Below, piece by piece: positions 8,936-18,314 of a DNA stretch of 60,018 nucleotides. The translations under genes and the position numbers were made by a program. The DNA is from Coxiellaceae bacterium (GTDB lineage Bacteria > Pseudomonadota > Gammaproteobacteria > Coxiellales > Coxiellaceae): positions 1 through 60,018 of the forward strand of contig JARGPC010000013.1 of assembly GCA_029212885.1 (NCBI GenBank), written 5' to 3'. Under the pieces are notes generated by a model. It had not been told where the DNA came from and searched no databases. It saw only the letters and a list, made by a program, of their open reading frames with translations. Numbering within the stretch: position 1 is the stretch's first letter; every line of letters starts with the position of its first letter.

Positions 8936-11719
8936 ATGATAAAGCGAGAAGTTCTTGTTGATTTAATCAAAAAAGCTGGGGAAAAACTGCAAGATGCTCG
9001 AGGTGCCACAGCAGAAAACCTCCCCGAAAGCATACTACTTAGACCACCCGAAGTGATCATTAGCCATGTCTTATATCAACTAGAAACACTACAACTTAGA
9101 GCACCCGATAGCCAAGCTATCGACATCCTTCAAACACTGATTATTTCTTGCATGCAAGCCGGTAGCACCGCTGCTGGAGATTGGTTACTGCAGCACCGCA
9201 ACAGCTTAAGCCCTAACACAATCACTGCCTTCTATTCACTATCTGCCGAAGGCAATCAGACAGCAACACAGATTTTAGGCCTATTAGCCGAACAAAACAC
9301 GGCTGAAGCTGGCCACCTATTATTTCCTAGTCGTTTAGCACATCACTACTACCACAAAGCAGTTGGAGTGAAAGACCATTGGTGGCAGTTAGTGCCTCGT
9401 CGATTTATTTGGGCATGCTACCTCAAAAATGATAGCGAAAATATTTTTTTTTCTGCCGAGGAACTCGATGAATTACGCGCAATGCATTGGCACAAAGAGG
9501 CTAGACGTAAAGGCAAAAGACGGTTCGATGACCTAAGCAATCGTATTAATCAATTACTCAGCGATGAAAACACCGACAATCGTTACACCCTCCATGAGCT
9601 TAGCCTACTACACGCCTCGACAAACCAGCGTGACAATGAAATTTATGAACATATTATTCGTGAACTTAGCAAACACACTCAAGCTATCGATATCATGATC
9701 ACAGCTGGTAATCACCATCACTATAAAATAGTACATGACCTTGCCGTCAAGTTAAAAACAAATAACAACACATTACGAGTAACTCGAAGCCTGTATTACC
9801 AAAACCCAACCAACCGTGACTGTATCGCCGCATATTACAAATGTCTCAACGAACACAGCAGCAATACAGCAGGCAGTGCAGAAGCAAAAAAAATACAGGC
9901 TTTAATTCCTATTGGTATCGACCACAAAGTGGATAACATTACTTTTGAGCACGTTTTTAAAAGGCGTTGCCAAGAAAAAGGTGCGTTTGAGGTGATGCAA
10001 CAAAAAGAAACCTTGCAGATCTTGCGTGACCCTGAGCAATCAACTGCATTAAAGCAACGAATATTCCACTTTTTGCAGTCAAAAGAACACGACCTGTATT
10101 ACCTGTTCACCACAAATAAATTAATGGCGCAATGCTATGAAGAAGGCTTGGGCTGCACCCCCGACCCAGCAAAAGCGCGGCAATACCGTGAGCATGCAGC
10201 ACGTCTAGGTCATATAATTTCCTATGACAAGACCTATCCCACACTGCAACATCCAGACAGTTTATTGATAAAAGCGCGCAATGGTTACCGTGCCGCATTA
10301 CTCAAACTACAAAAACACGTTGATGATCATGATCCGTCTTATGAACATCTTACTGCGGCTCGACAATGTCTCATCGACTGCTATGCCTTAGGTTACAGTT
10401 GTGCTCCTGACTATAAAAAAGCAGAAGCACTGCATCAACAGTATCCTGACTGCAGAAAGCCAAGCCCTTTATATAAACACCACGACCCGACACCAACATT
10501 TAAATATGAGCTAACCTATACGATTAATCGACGCCATGAAGCACTCCAGCAAGCATTCAGACCAAAGCTCATTAAAAGTGAGTTCACAAACTTCTTATTA
10601 ATGGCTATTGGTGCAAGCAATAAGTCATACCAACTGATGGGATCTCAACATATAGCCAAAGGGCATGTTCAATCGTTTTCCCAGCTAAATTACGCTGATC
10701 TTAGCCGTACCTATATCGAAAATTGCAGCGATTCAGCCACAGCGATACAATGGAAAAAAATAGTGGATAATAGTAATTGGTGCTTAAATTACTTTAAAGC
10801 AATACCTGAAATAGCTGATACAGATACTGCCGCATGGGGCCGCCTTAAGCAAGGGCTGCCGATCAACATCAGTGTGAATTGGTACGCAGACAGTAGCGGA
10901 CATGCAATGCAGCTGGTTTTTTTCAAATACCAAAACCAATATTACCTAGCCAAATCCAATCGTGGCGCCAGAGGCCCAGGTGAAAAATCAGGAACCACTT
11001 TATATCATATCGGCAATATCGACTGTTTAAAAAATAGAGGGGTGACGAATGAACTAATTGAAAAATGTAAGCAACGTCAATACTGCGATGGCATGAGCAC
11101 AAGAACTGTCGACACCATGGGACATGATTTGCAGTTAACAGCCATAAAAGACGGGCATTTTAAACAAACAAGTCAAAAAGGGGGAACATGCGCCCTCTCA
11201 TCCGTACAAAATTGCTATAGAACGCTGCTAGCAGTATCTCACCTGCATGAACAAACCGATCATATTGAAAGCAAAGCAGATGATGGCCTCGGAGCAATTA
11301 ACCTTACAGGCGATAAATTCATTAGAGCATTTGAAACATCCACTGATAACTATAAAACATGGCGTGCCGCAATGCGTGTTTTATCAGTAGAACAGCTTGC
11401 CACCGCTGGCAAGCCAGATGACCCTTGCTATCTTCGACCTACTGAGCACTTACCTATCTTGCAACATGTCATCAACTATTTATTAAATAAATGCGATCGC
11501 ACTAATGAACGTTCTGAGTCAGTCTATCGATTGTGCAAAGATTCAATCACGGCCATAAAAGCATGTCTATTTACCGCAAAGTCACCTTATACTGCAGAAC
11601 AAAAGCAAGCATTACAACGTGAGATGAACCTAGTAACAGCTAAAATTGAGAGCTTAACAGATACTCACTCTGCAACGACAGCTTCAACCTCAAGCACCTC
11701 ATCACCTTCATCAGCTTGA
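8936..11719 (+). CDS. Sel1-repeat protein with papain-like His/Cys region, effector candidate (927 aa)
   Basis: A large soluble protein without signal peptide or membrane segments. The middle holds two Sel1-like (TPR-type) helical repeats at about residues 396-426 (AQCYEEGLGC..DPAKA) and 479-507 (DCYALGYSCAPDYKKAEAL). The C-terminal third contains GHAMQLVFF (His656), then YLAKSNRG, then QKGGTCALSSVQ (Cys752), in a layout like papain-fold hydrolases with His before Cys, as in permuted families. The tail is Ser/Thr-rich. Sel1 repeats and cysteine hydrolase folds are common in Dot/Icm effectors. The upstream element at 8868-8900 supports that reading. The ribosome site is weak. The last 55 bp overlap the convergent transporter gene. 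Catalysis is inferred only. Confidence 0.75.
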   Translation: MIKREVLVDLIKKAGEKLQDARGATAENLPESILLRPPEVIISHVLYQLETLQLRAPDSQAIDILQTLIISCMQAGSTAAGDWLLQHRNSLSPNTITAFYSLSAEGNQTATQILGLLAEQNTAEAGHLLFPSRLAHHYYHKAVGVKDHWWQLVPRRFIWACYLKNDSENIFFSAEELDELRAMHWHKEARRKGKRRFDDLSNRINQLLSDENTDNRYTLHELSLLHASTNQRDNEIYEHIIRELSKHTQAIDIMITAGNHHHYKIVHDLAVKLKTNNNTLRVTRSLYYQNPTNRDCIAAYYKCLNEHSSNTAGSAEAKKIQALIPIGIDHKVDNITFEHVFKRRCQEKGAFEVMQQKETLQILRDPEQSTALKQRIFHFLQSKEHDLYYLFTTNKLMAQCYEEGLGCTPDPAKARQYREHAARLGHIISYDKTYPTLQHPDSLLIKARNGYRAALLKLQKHVDDHDPSYEHLTAARQCLIDCYALGYSCAPDYKKAEALHQQYPDCRKPSPLYKHHDPTPTFKYELTYTINRRHEALQQAFRPKLIKSEFTNFLLMAIGASNKSYQLMGSQHIAKGHVQSFSQLNYADLSRTYIENCSDSATAIQWKKIVDNSNWCLNYFKAIPEIADTDTAAWGRLKQGLPINISVNWYADSSGHAMQLVFFKYQNQYYLAKSNRGARGPGEKSGTTLYHIGNIDCLKNRGVTNELIEKCKQRQYCDGMSTRTVDTMGHDLQLTAIKDGHFKQTSQKGGTCALSSVQNCYRTLLAVSHLHEQTDHIESKADDGLGAINLTGDKFIRAFETSTDNYKTWRAAMRVLSVEQLATAGKPDDPCYLRPTEHLPILQHVINYLLNKCDRTNERSESVYRLCKDSITAIKACLFTAKSPYTAEQKQALQREMNLVTAKIESLTDTHSATTASTSSTSSPSSA

Positions 11720-12975
11720 CGATCAGAAAACACAGCCACCCACATAGCATTGACTACTACATTTGTTAACGTAACAATGGGGTCAATTGCTTGACTGATA
11801 ATCACTAAGATGGCAACAGCCGTACCAATGGGCAACCCAATCGGTGTAAACAAAATACCTATCATCGAAAAACTCGCGATAGCCGGAATACTGCCTACAG
11901 CAATCGACGTCAGCACTGATGCAACTAAGACAATAATACATTTAGTAAAAGATAAGTCCTGCCCATAAAAATGGGCCATAAAAACCGCCATCAGTGAAAA
12001 CAAATAACAACTGGCCACAAAATTCAAACTGATGGTGATCGGAAATAATAAATTAACATCATCACGGGTAAACTTTAGTTTTTTTTCTAAAATATTTAAA
12101 CCAAACGGCAATGCTGAAAACCCATTACTCGATACAAAAGCAATCGTCATCATTTCACGCAAATGCACAAAGGTCCGCAGCCAGCCTTCCCCCGTGCGTC
12201 TGGCAATAATCCAAACAGCGACCACCAACATAACTATGCAGGGAATATAAATAAACAACACCAATCGATAGAGTGCAATAAAGCTTTCAATGCCTGATTT
12301 CGAAACCTGCTGCGCAAACAATGCAAACAAACCAATCGGCAATAAATACATTAAACCATTAACCAACCTCAATAAGGCTTCGAACAAACCATCAAACACT
12401 AACATCGTGGCACGACTAGCACGCGAAGTAATTAAACCCAATGATAGCCCCAGCAAAACAGAAAAAATAATGAGCGTTATACCCTGCCCATTGACTGCTG
12501 CCTTAAACACATTATTGCCAATAATGGTATGCAATAAACTGTGCAGATTGCTTAGTGCAGAACCATCAACTGAGCCTGGCACTATATTACTATAACTGGT
12601 ATGGATTGCGCCGCCGATTTTACGACGAACGCTTTCTTCTATTGAGCCGCCAACGCCTCCAACTCGACCAACGATAATACCCAACGCACTGGTGGCCAAC
12701 ATACCAACAACAAATGCTACAGGTAAATAGATAATACGCTGTATTCCCTGGCGATGACGGGATAATAATAACTTAGCAAAACTACCAGTGACAGCCGTGA
12801 TTATCAGTGGTATCACGCACATTTCTAATAACGATAAAAAAATATAAGCAATCGAGTTAATCAACGCCATCTGCTGATGATGGCGATACGCATAAGCACC
12901 GGTACACAACCCAAGGCAAATACTGGCTAAAATAACCCATGGTGACAATAACCAACTGAGTTTATTTTTTTCCAA
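11665..12975 (-). CDS. SLC1/DAACS-type dicarboxylate or amino acid:cation symporter
   Basis: A 436-aa membrane protein with the SDF/GltP-family layout: N-terminal helices, a re-entrant Ser-rich hairpin (FVSSNGFSALPFG), TM7, a second hairpin (ASFSMIGILFTPIGLP) and TM8. The TM8 substrate motif, normally D..RT..NV.GD, reads IDPIVTLTNVVVNAMW, so the substrate-contacting Arg and Asp of classical glutamate/dicarboxylate carriers are missing. Substrate specificity is therefore unknown. The start overlaps the upstream binding-protein gene by 14 bp, which implies translational coupling. The acidic C-terminus overlaps the convergent gene. Confidence 0.82.
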   Translation of the reverse strand: MEKNKLSWLLSPWVILASICLGLCTGAYAYRHHQQMALINSIAYIFLSLLEMCVIPLIITAVTGSFAKLLLSRHRQGIQRIIYLPVAFVVGMLATSALGIIVGRVGGVGGSIEESVRRKIGGAIHTSYSNIVPGSVDGSALSNLHSLLHTIIGNNVFKAAVNGQGITLIIFSVLLGLSLGLITSRASRATMLVFDGLFEALLRLVNGLMYLLPIGLFALFAQQVSKSGIESFIALYRLVLFIYIPCIVMLVVAVWIIARRTGEGWLRTFVHLREMMTIAFVSSNGFSALPFGLNILEKKLKFTRDDVNLLFPITISLNFVASCYLFSLMAVFMAHFYGQDLSFTKCIIVLVASVLTSIAVGSIPAIASFSMIGILFTPIGLPIGTAVAILVIISQAIDPIVTLTNVVVNAMWVAVFSDRQADEGDEVLEVEAVVAE

Positions 12976-13810
12976 GCGTCACCGCCTTAGAAAAATATGC
13001 CTCAGTTAATCGATCCATATAGCCATTCATACGCATAGTATCTACAAACACATTAAGAGTGCTCAACAAAATAGGTGCGTCATAAGGTACAGCAATAGAA
13101 AGAGGATCATGGATATATGGCATTTTAATAGGCCTCACAGAAATCAAATACGACGGATTTTTACCCAACCAATAGCCGCCGCTAAGCGCATCAATTATAC
13201 ACATATCAGCTTTGTGTTCAGCAATGGCATCAATTTTTTCTTGCGTTGTTTTAACAATAAATTTTGCTCGATGATGCACATATTCCAACAACAAGTGAGA
13301 AAATTCAGATTTTGGGTAAGTGACATAGCTATACTGATTCGGCATTAGCACTTTAGCAACAATTTGCTTATCGGTTAATCCCGCAAACTGTAAGCGACTT
13401 ACCAACAACCAAATATCAGGCGATAAATATGGCGTAGTAAATGCAACAGAAATTGCCCGATGAGTCGAGCGCGTTAACATCGAGATAGACATATCGGCTT
13501 TGTGCTCACTAACAGCTAAAACAATATTATCAAAATTAGCCGCACTGGTATAATACTTCACCTTAACACCCAAAATTCTGGCAAACTTGTCAGTAAGATC
13601 TACCGATAAACCAAAAGGCTTACCGTGACTCCAGCTGACAAATGGTGGCAGATCACGCGGGTACATAGCTGAAATAATATAGCCACGCTTTATAATGGCT
13701 GGTAGGTCAAAATGTTTAGTCTCAACAACTGAAATAGGCTTTGCAGTCTCTGCAAAGCCTATTAAGAAAAAAGAAGTTAGTAGCAGGCCAATCCATAGCC
13801 TAAATTTCAT
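12962..13810 (-). CDS. Periplasmic substrate-binding protein (SBP_bac_3 type)
   Basis: A 282-aa secreted protein with a clear signal peptide (MKFRLWIGLLLTSFFLIGFA). The mature part resembles amino-acid-binding family 3 proteins: GYIISAMYPRDLPPF, GLSVDLTDKFARILGVKVKYY, then a second-lobe pattern DAIAEHKADMCIIDA. This family delivers amino acids or organic acids to ABC permeases, but no ABC genes are present; the coupled neighbour is an SLC1-type carrier. It begins 10 bp after ftsH, so it may be transcribed from the rlmE-ftsH promoter. The ligand cannot be named. Confidence 0.83.
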   Translation of the reverse strand: MKFRLWIGLLLTSFFLIGFAETAKPISVVETKHFDLPAIIKRGYIISAMYPRDLPPFVSWSHGKPFGLSVDLTDKFARILGVKVKYYTSAANFDNIVLAVSEHKADMSISMLTRSTHRAISVAFTTPYLSPDIWLLVSRLQFAGLTDKQIVAKVLMPNQYSYVTYPKSEFSHLLLEYVHHRAKFIVKTTQEKIDAIAEHKADMCIIDALSGGYWLGKNPSYLISVRPIKMPYIHDPLSIAVPYDAPILLSTLNVFVDTMRMNGYMDRLTEAYFSKAVTLGKK

Positions 13811-13820
13811 AGGCTATCCC

Positions 13821-15818
13821 TTAAGTTTCAGAGGGTGCATCTACACCGCTGTCGCCTTTATTTTGTTGCTCATGATCTTTATCTGGTGCTTCATTAGCCG
13901 CGGCATTAGCACTGTCTGCTTTACCCGCCTTATCATCAGATTGAGTAGCGGTTGTTTCTGGCTTAGCCTGACCAAGATCATTTTTATCATCCTCATCCCA
14001 GTTTTTTGGTGGATTTGGTGTTTTACCTTGCATGATATCAGCGATTTGGTCTTCATCGATAGTTTCGTATTTCATTAAAGCGTCAGCCATTAAATGTAAA
14101 GTATCCATCTTACTTTTTAGAATTTCTTCAGCCGCTTTATAGTTAGTGTCAATGATATTACGGATTTCTTGATCGATAGTAGCATTGGTTTCATCAGAGA
14201 CTTCTTTGCGTTGTGACATCTGACGACCCAAAAATACTTCACCCTCTTCTTCACCATAAGTCAGTGGACCCAACTTTTCAGACAGTCCCCACTTGGTTAC
14301 CATATTACGTGCCAATTCAGTAGCACGTTCAATATCGTTCGATGCACCGGTTGTCACGTTTTCTTCACCGAAGATAATCACTTCAGCTAAGCGGCCACCA
14401 AACAAGCTTTTCATTTGGCTGTGCAAACGCAAGCGTGAATAGCTGTAACGATCTTGTTCAGGCAAGAACATCGTTACACCTAATGCGCGACCCCGAGGAA
14501 TAATCGATACTTTATACACCGGGTCATGTTGAGGCACTGATAAGCCAACAATCGCATGGCCCGCCTCGTGATAAGCTGTGAGTTTTTTCTCATCTTCATT
14601 CATCACCATCGATTTACGCTCAGAACCCATAATGATCTTATCTTTAGCTTTTTCCAGCTCATGCATATCAACCAACTTCTTAGCAGAGCGAGCGGCAAAT
14701 AAAGCGGCTTCATTAACCAAGTTGGCTAAATCCGCCCCCGAAAACCCAGGGGTACCACGCGCTATATTTCCTGGCTTAACATCAGCATCGGCAGGCACTT
14801 TACGCAAATGCACTTTAAGAATTTCTTCACGGCCTTTAATATCAGGTAAAGGCACCACCACTTGTCGATCGAATCGACCCGGGCGTAATAAGGCTGGATC
14901 CAACACATCCGGACGGTTAGTGGCAGCCATAACGATCACACCATCGTTAGCACCAAAACCATCCATCTCTACCAATAATTGGTTTAATGTTTGTTCACGT
15001 TCATCATGTCCACCGCCAAGACCAGCACCACGGTGACGACCCACCGCATCGATTTCATCGATAAAGATAATACAAGGTGATTGCTTTTTGGCCTGCTCGA
15101 ACATATCACGTACCCGTGAGGCACCAACACCAACAAACATTTCAACAAAGTCTGAACCGGAAATAGTAAAGAATGGCACCTTAGCTTCACCGGCCACTGC
15201 TTTAGCTAGCAGGGTTTTACCCGTACCTGGCGAACCCACCAATAGAACACCGCGCGGTATGCGACCACCGAGCTTTTGGAACTTGCCAGGGTCTCGTAAG
15301 AATTCAACCAGCTCGACCACTTCATGTTTAGCTTCGTCGCAACCGGCCACATCTTTAAAAGTGACCTTCACTTGGTCTTCGCCCAAGAGCTTAGCCTTGG
15401 AGCGTCCGAATGACATGGGGCCACCCTTACCGCCACCGCCTTGCATCTGACGCATGAAGAAGATCCAAATACCAATTAATATGATAAACGGTAGCCAACT
15501 GATCAACATATGAGCTAAAAGACCACGCTGTTCTGGTGCTTTACCAGTAACATTGACGCCTTTTTTGATTAACTCACTCATCAAATACTGATCTTGCATC
15601 GGCAAATAAGTAGTAAATTGGCGATTATCAGAGGTGGTCCCTCGGATACTATCACCTTCTATGAGCACGCTACTGACCTTACCAGCCGCTACATTCTTAA
15701 TAAACTCAGAGTAGCTGTATGACTGCGTATTAGTATGACGCGGACCAAAATTGCTAAATACCGAAATCAAAATGATAGCGACAAATAACCAGAGTAAAAT
15801 ATTTTTATATTTATTCAA
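13821..15818 (-). CDS. ftsH: ATP-dependent zinc metalloprotease FtsH
   Basis: A 665-aa membrane-anchored AAA+ protease that degrades misfolded membrane proteins, LpxC and sigma-32 in relatives. It has two N-terminal membrane segments (about residues 5-24 and 102-124), Walker A GSPGTGKT near 195-202, Walker B IIFIDEID, the second region of homology with arginine finger, and the HEAGH zinc site near 415-419. The C-terminal 55 residues are a hydrophilic, acidic tail. It follows rlmE by 26 bp, the conserved gammaproteobacterial order. The normal downstream folP is displaced by the transporter pair. Confidence 0.97.
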   Translation of the reverse strand: MNKYKNILLWLFVAIILISVFSNFGPRHTNTQSYSYSEFIKNVAAGKVSSVLIEGDSIRGTTSDNRQFTTYLPMQDQYLMSELIKKGVNVTGKAPEQRGLLAHMLISWLPFIILIGIWIFFMRQMQGGGGKGGPMSFGRSKAKLLGEDQVKVTFKDVAGCDEAKHEVVELVEFLRDPGKFQKLGGRIPRGVLLVGSPGTGKTLLAKAVAGEAKVPFFTISGSDFVEMFVGVGASRVRDMFEQAKKQSPCIIFIDEIDAVGRHRGAGLGGGHDEREQTLNQLLVEMDGFGANDGVIVMAATNRPDVLDPALLRPGRFDRQVVVPLPDIKGREEILKVHLRKVPADADVKPGNIARGTPGFSGADLANLVNEAALFAARSAKKLVDMHELEKAKDKIIMGSERKSMVMNEDEKKLTAYHEAGHAIVGLSVPQHDPVYKVSIIPRGRALGVTMFLPEQDRYSYSRLRLHSQMKSLFGGRLAEVIIFGEENVTTGASNDIERATELARNMVTKWGLSEKLGPLTYGEEEGEVFLGRQMSQRKEVSDETNATIDQEIRNIIDTNYKAAEEILKSKMDTLHLMADALMKYETIDEDQIADIMQGKTPNPPKNWDEDDKNDLGQAKPETTATQSDDKAGKADSANAAANEAPDKDHEQQNKGDSGVDAPSET

Positions 15819-15844
15819 GGTGACTGACCTCTTCCGAAACTTAC

Positions 15845-16468
15845 TTATTGATTATAACCTATAAAATCAGTAGCGAGTATAAAGATCTCACTCGATTTTG
15901 CTCGAGAGGCATTTGGCTTACAATATTTGACCAATTTGAAGTGACCTCTCAATTGCTTTACCAAAACATCTAACCCTTCACCATGAAAAATTTTGAATAA
16001 AAATGTTCCACCAGGCTTCAGTATTTGTTGTGCTAAATCGAGTGCTAGTTCCACCAAATGTATCGCTCGCGGTTGATCAATGCCTTTATTACCAGATAAG
16101 TTGGGGGCCATATCAGAGATTACAAGGTCTACGTGCGGACAATCAATCAGTTGCAATAATTGATCCAGCACCTCATTTTCAGTGAAATCACCTTGCAGAA
16201 ACTCAACCCCGACACTGGGATCCATTTCTAACAAATCCAATGCTACCACTCGCCCTTTATCACCAACCCGCTCTTTCGCCACTTTTGACCAGCCACCAGG
16301 CGCTGCCCCGAGATCAATCACGGTCATGCCAGGCTTTATAAAGTGGTATTTATTATCGAGCTCAGTCAATTTATACGCTGCCCTGGACGGATAGCCATCC
16401 TCTTGGGAGCGTTTTACATAGGGATCACTGACGTGACGTTTAATCCAGTTTTTATTCGATTTTGCCAT
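15845..16468 (-). CDS. rlmE: 23S rRNA 2'-O-methyltransferase RlmE (FtsJ/RrmJ)
   Basis: A 207-aa SAM-dependent enzyme that methylates U2552 in the ribosomal A site, important for 50S maturation. It shows the SAM motif [15 protein letters not shown], the catalytic Asp in [11 protein letters not shown] and the catalytic Lys in [10 protein letters not shown]. Length is as in E. coli. It heads the rlmE-ftsH unit. The ancestral divergent neighbour yhbY is still nearby at 17347 but is separated by an inserted orphan gene. Confidence 0.96.
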   Translation of the reverse strand: MAKSNKNWIKRHVSDPYVKRSQEDGYPSRAAYKLTELDNKYHFIKPGMTVIDLGAAPGGWSKVAKERVGDKGRVVALDLLEMDPSVGVEFLQGDFTENEVLDQLLQLIDCPHVDLVISDMAPNLSGNKGIDQPRAIHLVELALDLAQQILKPGGTFLFKIFHGEGLDVLVKQLRGHFKLVKYCKPNASRAKSSEIFILATDFIGYNQ

Positions 16469-16543
16469 GGCGCAAGACTAGCACAGTCTGCTTATGCAAT
16501 AAACTGCAAAGACTTAATCCCAACAGCTAGCGTATAAAGTCAC

Positions 16544-17227
16544 TTAAGAAATACGGCACAACCACTTATCATCACCACCAGCAAAACCAATATCATCAGC
16601 ATCTGACTGATCAGCTTCGCTTGTCGCGCTCGAAGTAGGCGCCAGCACAGCGGCCATCGATGAGGCCAAAGCAGGCACATCGACACTGACTGCCGCCGGA
16701 TTGCTTGTAGCAGTGGCTATGTGCTCAATCAACATCAGTACATTTTCTTTATCGACCATATCATACGATCTAGGACTATCCGCGCGGTCTTGGCTAAATA
16801 AATCTGCCGCTATATACCCAGCATGAGCAACAGCACCTTCCATCAGCAGGCGATTAAAAATAGCTTTATCCTCATCCGAAATAGCTGGCAGATCAAATTG
16901 CAAATCCATTACTTGACCAATTAACTCGGGTTCGCTAATTGTTAATACCGCACGCGTTTGTGCTAATAGCTTATTAAAAATAATGTCTAATTTAGGTGTT
17001 TTAATACGTGAACCACGCATAGTAAGCGTCATTAAATGCAACAGTATCACCAACTGTGCTTGTTGTTGCATTGCGGGATCAGCTATCGCATTTATAGCTG
17101 TCACATAGTCGGCAGTATTAGCCGACATCATGGCTGTAACCAGCTCACCTCGATCAACACTTGGCTTTAATAACGAAGCGGTTATTGCTGGAATAACCCC
17201 TATAAACGCAGGCTGACTTCTAGACAT
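16544..17227 (-). CDS. Orphan effector candidate, 227 aa (PmrA-like promoter)
   Basis: The start is taken as ATG 17227 (MSRSQPAFIG), which has an AGAGAGG ribosome site 7 nt upstream; an in-frame start further upstream has no such site. The protein is soluble and largely helical, with a Thr/Ser/Ala-rich region after residue 170 and an acidic end (DADDIGFAGGDDKW). I recognise no family. It lies between rlmE and yhbY, which are direct neighbours in relatives, so it is an insertion. The tandem TTAA element at 17278-17310 places it with the other candidate effectors. Confidence 0.65.
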   Translation of the reverse strand: MSRSQPAFIGVIPAITASLLKPSVDRGELVTAMMSANTADYVTAINAIADPAMQQQAQLVILLHLMTLTMRGSRIKTPKLDIIFNKLLAQTRAVLTISEPELIGQVMDLQFDLPAISDEDKAIFNRLLMEGAVAHAGYIAADLFSQDRADSPRSYDMVDKENVLMLIEHIATATSNPAAVSVDVPALASSMAAVLAPTSSATSEADQSDADDIGFAGGDDKWLCRIS

Positions 17228-17277
17228 AACGCATACCTCTCTTTCATACATTTTAAATATTATCGACATAAGTGGTT

Positions 17278-17310
17278 ACTATACGTACGTTTCGTTAAGG
17301 TAATCTTAAG
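17278..17310 (-). promoter_or_regulatory. PmrA-like tandem element plus -10 box
   Basis: On the minus strand CTTAAGATT-AC-CTTAACGAA, with TTAA cores at 17306-17309 and 17295-17298 (11-bp period). An 11-nt spacer leads to TATAGT at 17278-17283. The first half-site matches the Legionella/Coxiella PmrA half-site cTTAATatT at eight of nine positions. It drives the orphan at 16544-17227. Confidence 0.65.
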
Positions 17311-17346
17311 TTAGGCAAAAAAGGTAGTTTCTGGTACACTGCGCGC

Positions 17347-17613
17347 ATGAATCAGACAATTAAAAAACATTTAAAACAGAAGGCGCATAGTTTAAACCCG
17401 GTGGTTATCTTAGGAGCCTCAGGTTTGACCGATGGTGTGCATAATGAGATTGAATTGGCTCTAGAATCGCATGAGCTGATTAAGATACGGGTAAACGCCG
17501 AAAATCGCGAGCAACGTCAACAGCTTAGCGAAATAATATGTAAAAAGCACAATGCTGAAATGATCCAGGCGATCGGGCATATTATTGCAATATACCGTCA
17601 GCGCCAGGATTAA
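17347..17613 (+). CDS. yhbY: CRM-domain RNA-binding protein YhbY
   Basis: An 88-aa single CRM-domain protein that associates with pre-50S ribosomal particles in E. coli. It shows the family pattern LKQKAHSLNPVVILGASGLT followed by DGVHNEIELALESHELIKIRV. Length is normal. It is divergent from rlmE, as in relatives, though an orphan gene now lies between them. The convergent gene at 17620 ends 6 bp after it. Confidence 0.93.
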   Translation: MNQTIKKHLKQKAHSLNPVVILGASGLTDGVHNEIELALESHELIKIRVNAENREQRQQLSEIICKKHNAEMIQAIGHIIAIYRQRQD

Positions 17614-17619
17614 TTTACT

Positions 17620-18186
17620 CTAGATTGAAGGAGCGGGTGGCATTGGCCTCGAAGCACTGGTTCCTTGTGACTTTAAACGAGCGAATTCACAGCGCGCTTT
17701 GATTGCAGTTTCACGATCATCACTAGCTGAACCAATAGGCTCAATCGTGTAAAGTGTACCCTGTACAGTTCGATTATGAATAGCTTTAATAGCAAGCTCA
17801 TCATCTATCAACCCCTGCCCCGCCAGGAAAACATATACATTGTCATTCCATTTAGTGGCTTTTGCAGGTCCAACGTTCATTCTAACCACATTTAGCAGCT
17901 CACCAAAGCTCTCACTCAAGCCTACCGCTACTTCGGGAGACTCTTCTCTTACCCTAGCAATAGCATTTGCCAATATCTCAACAAAATCCATTTTTAGAAA
18001 AAGGTTACCTTCTTGAACCACCTTACGAGTGATATCAGATTCTGTTGGGGAAACCTTCAAATAACCTTCAAGCTCCCTACCTAATTCAGTAAGCGCAGAG
18101 CCAGAGACAAACTCAGCGTCAATACCTATAAATTTATACTCAATGTCGTCTAATTTTTTTTTCGTTGGATCTTCATGCAATCTCAT
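17620..18186 (-). CDS. Orphan protein, 188 aa (tandem TTAA element upstream)
   Basis: The start is placed at ATG 18186 (MRLHEDPTKKK), with GGAG about 9 nt upstream; a TTG 15 nt further up is less likely. The protein is soluble, mixed alpha/beta, with an acidic N-terminal half and a disordered Pro/Ser-rich end (ASRPMPPAPSI). No recognisable domain. It is convergent with yhbY and lies in an accessory patch. The element at 18248-18276 has the exact 11-bp TTAA period but a less well-placed -10, so its membership of the putative regulon is weaker than for the others. Confidence 0.6.
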   Translation of the reverse strand: MRLHEDPTKKKLDDIEYKFIGIDAEFVSGSALTELGRELEGYLKVSPTESDITRKVVQEGNLFLKMDFVEILANAIARVREESPEVAVGLSESFGELLNVVRMNVGPAKATKWNDNVYVFLAGQGLIDDELAIKAIHNRTVQGTLYTIEPIGSASDDRETAIKARCEFARLKSQGTSASRPMPPAPSI

Positions 18187-18247
18187 CTCATAATACTCCA
18201 AATTGATTTTTTATAGCACCATCATATAGCCGTTACCTTAAAATAGA

Positions 18248-18276
18248 ATTATCATCAGCATTAATCTTTAGTTAAT
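18248..18276 (-). promoter_or_regulatory. PmrA-like tandem element, weak -10
   Basis: TTAA cores at 18272-18275 and 18261-18264 on the minus strand have an 11-bp period (TTAACTAA-AG-ATTAATGCT). The best -10-like hexamer, GATAAT at 18248-18253, is 7 nt away rather than 11, so this copy is less convincing than the others. Confidence 0.4.
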
Positions 18277-18314
18277 ACTCATATAACTAGTTGATTACTG
18301 AAAAATACAGCCAA

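Noticed and set aside
13695-14078. A plus-strand frame of 127 codons across the ftsH / binding-protein junction
   Set aside because: It is antisense to two well-supported genes and contains no recognisable domain.
15088-15450. A 120-codon plus-strand frame inside ftsH
   Set aside because: It is antisense to the conserved AAA+ core of FtsH, and the composition reflects the opposite strand.
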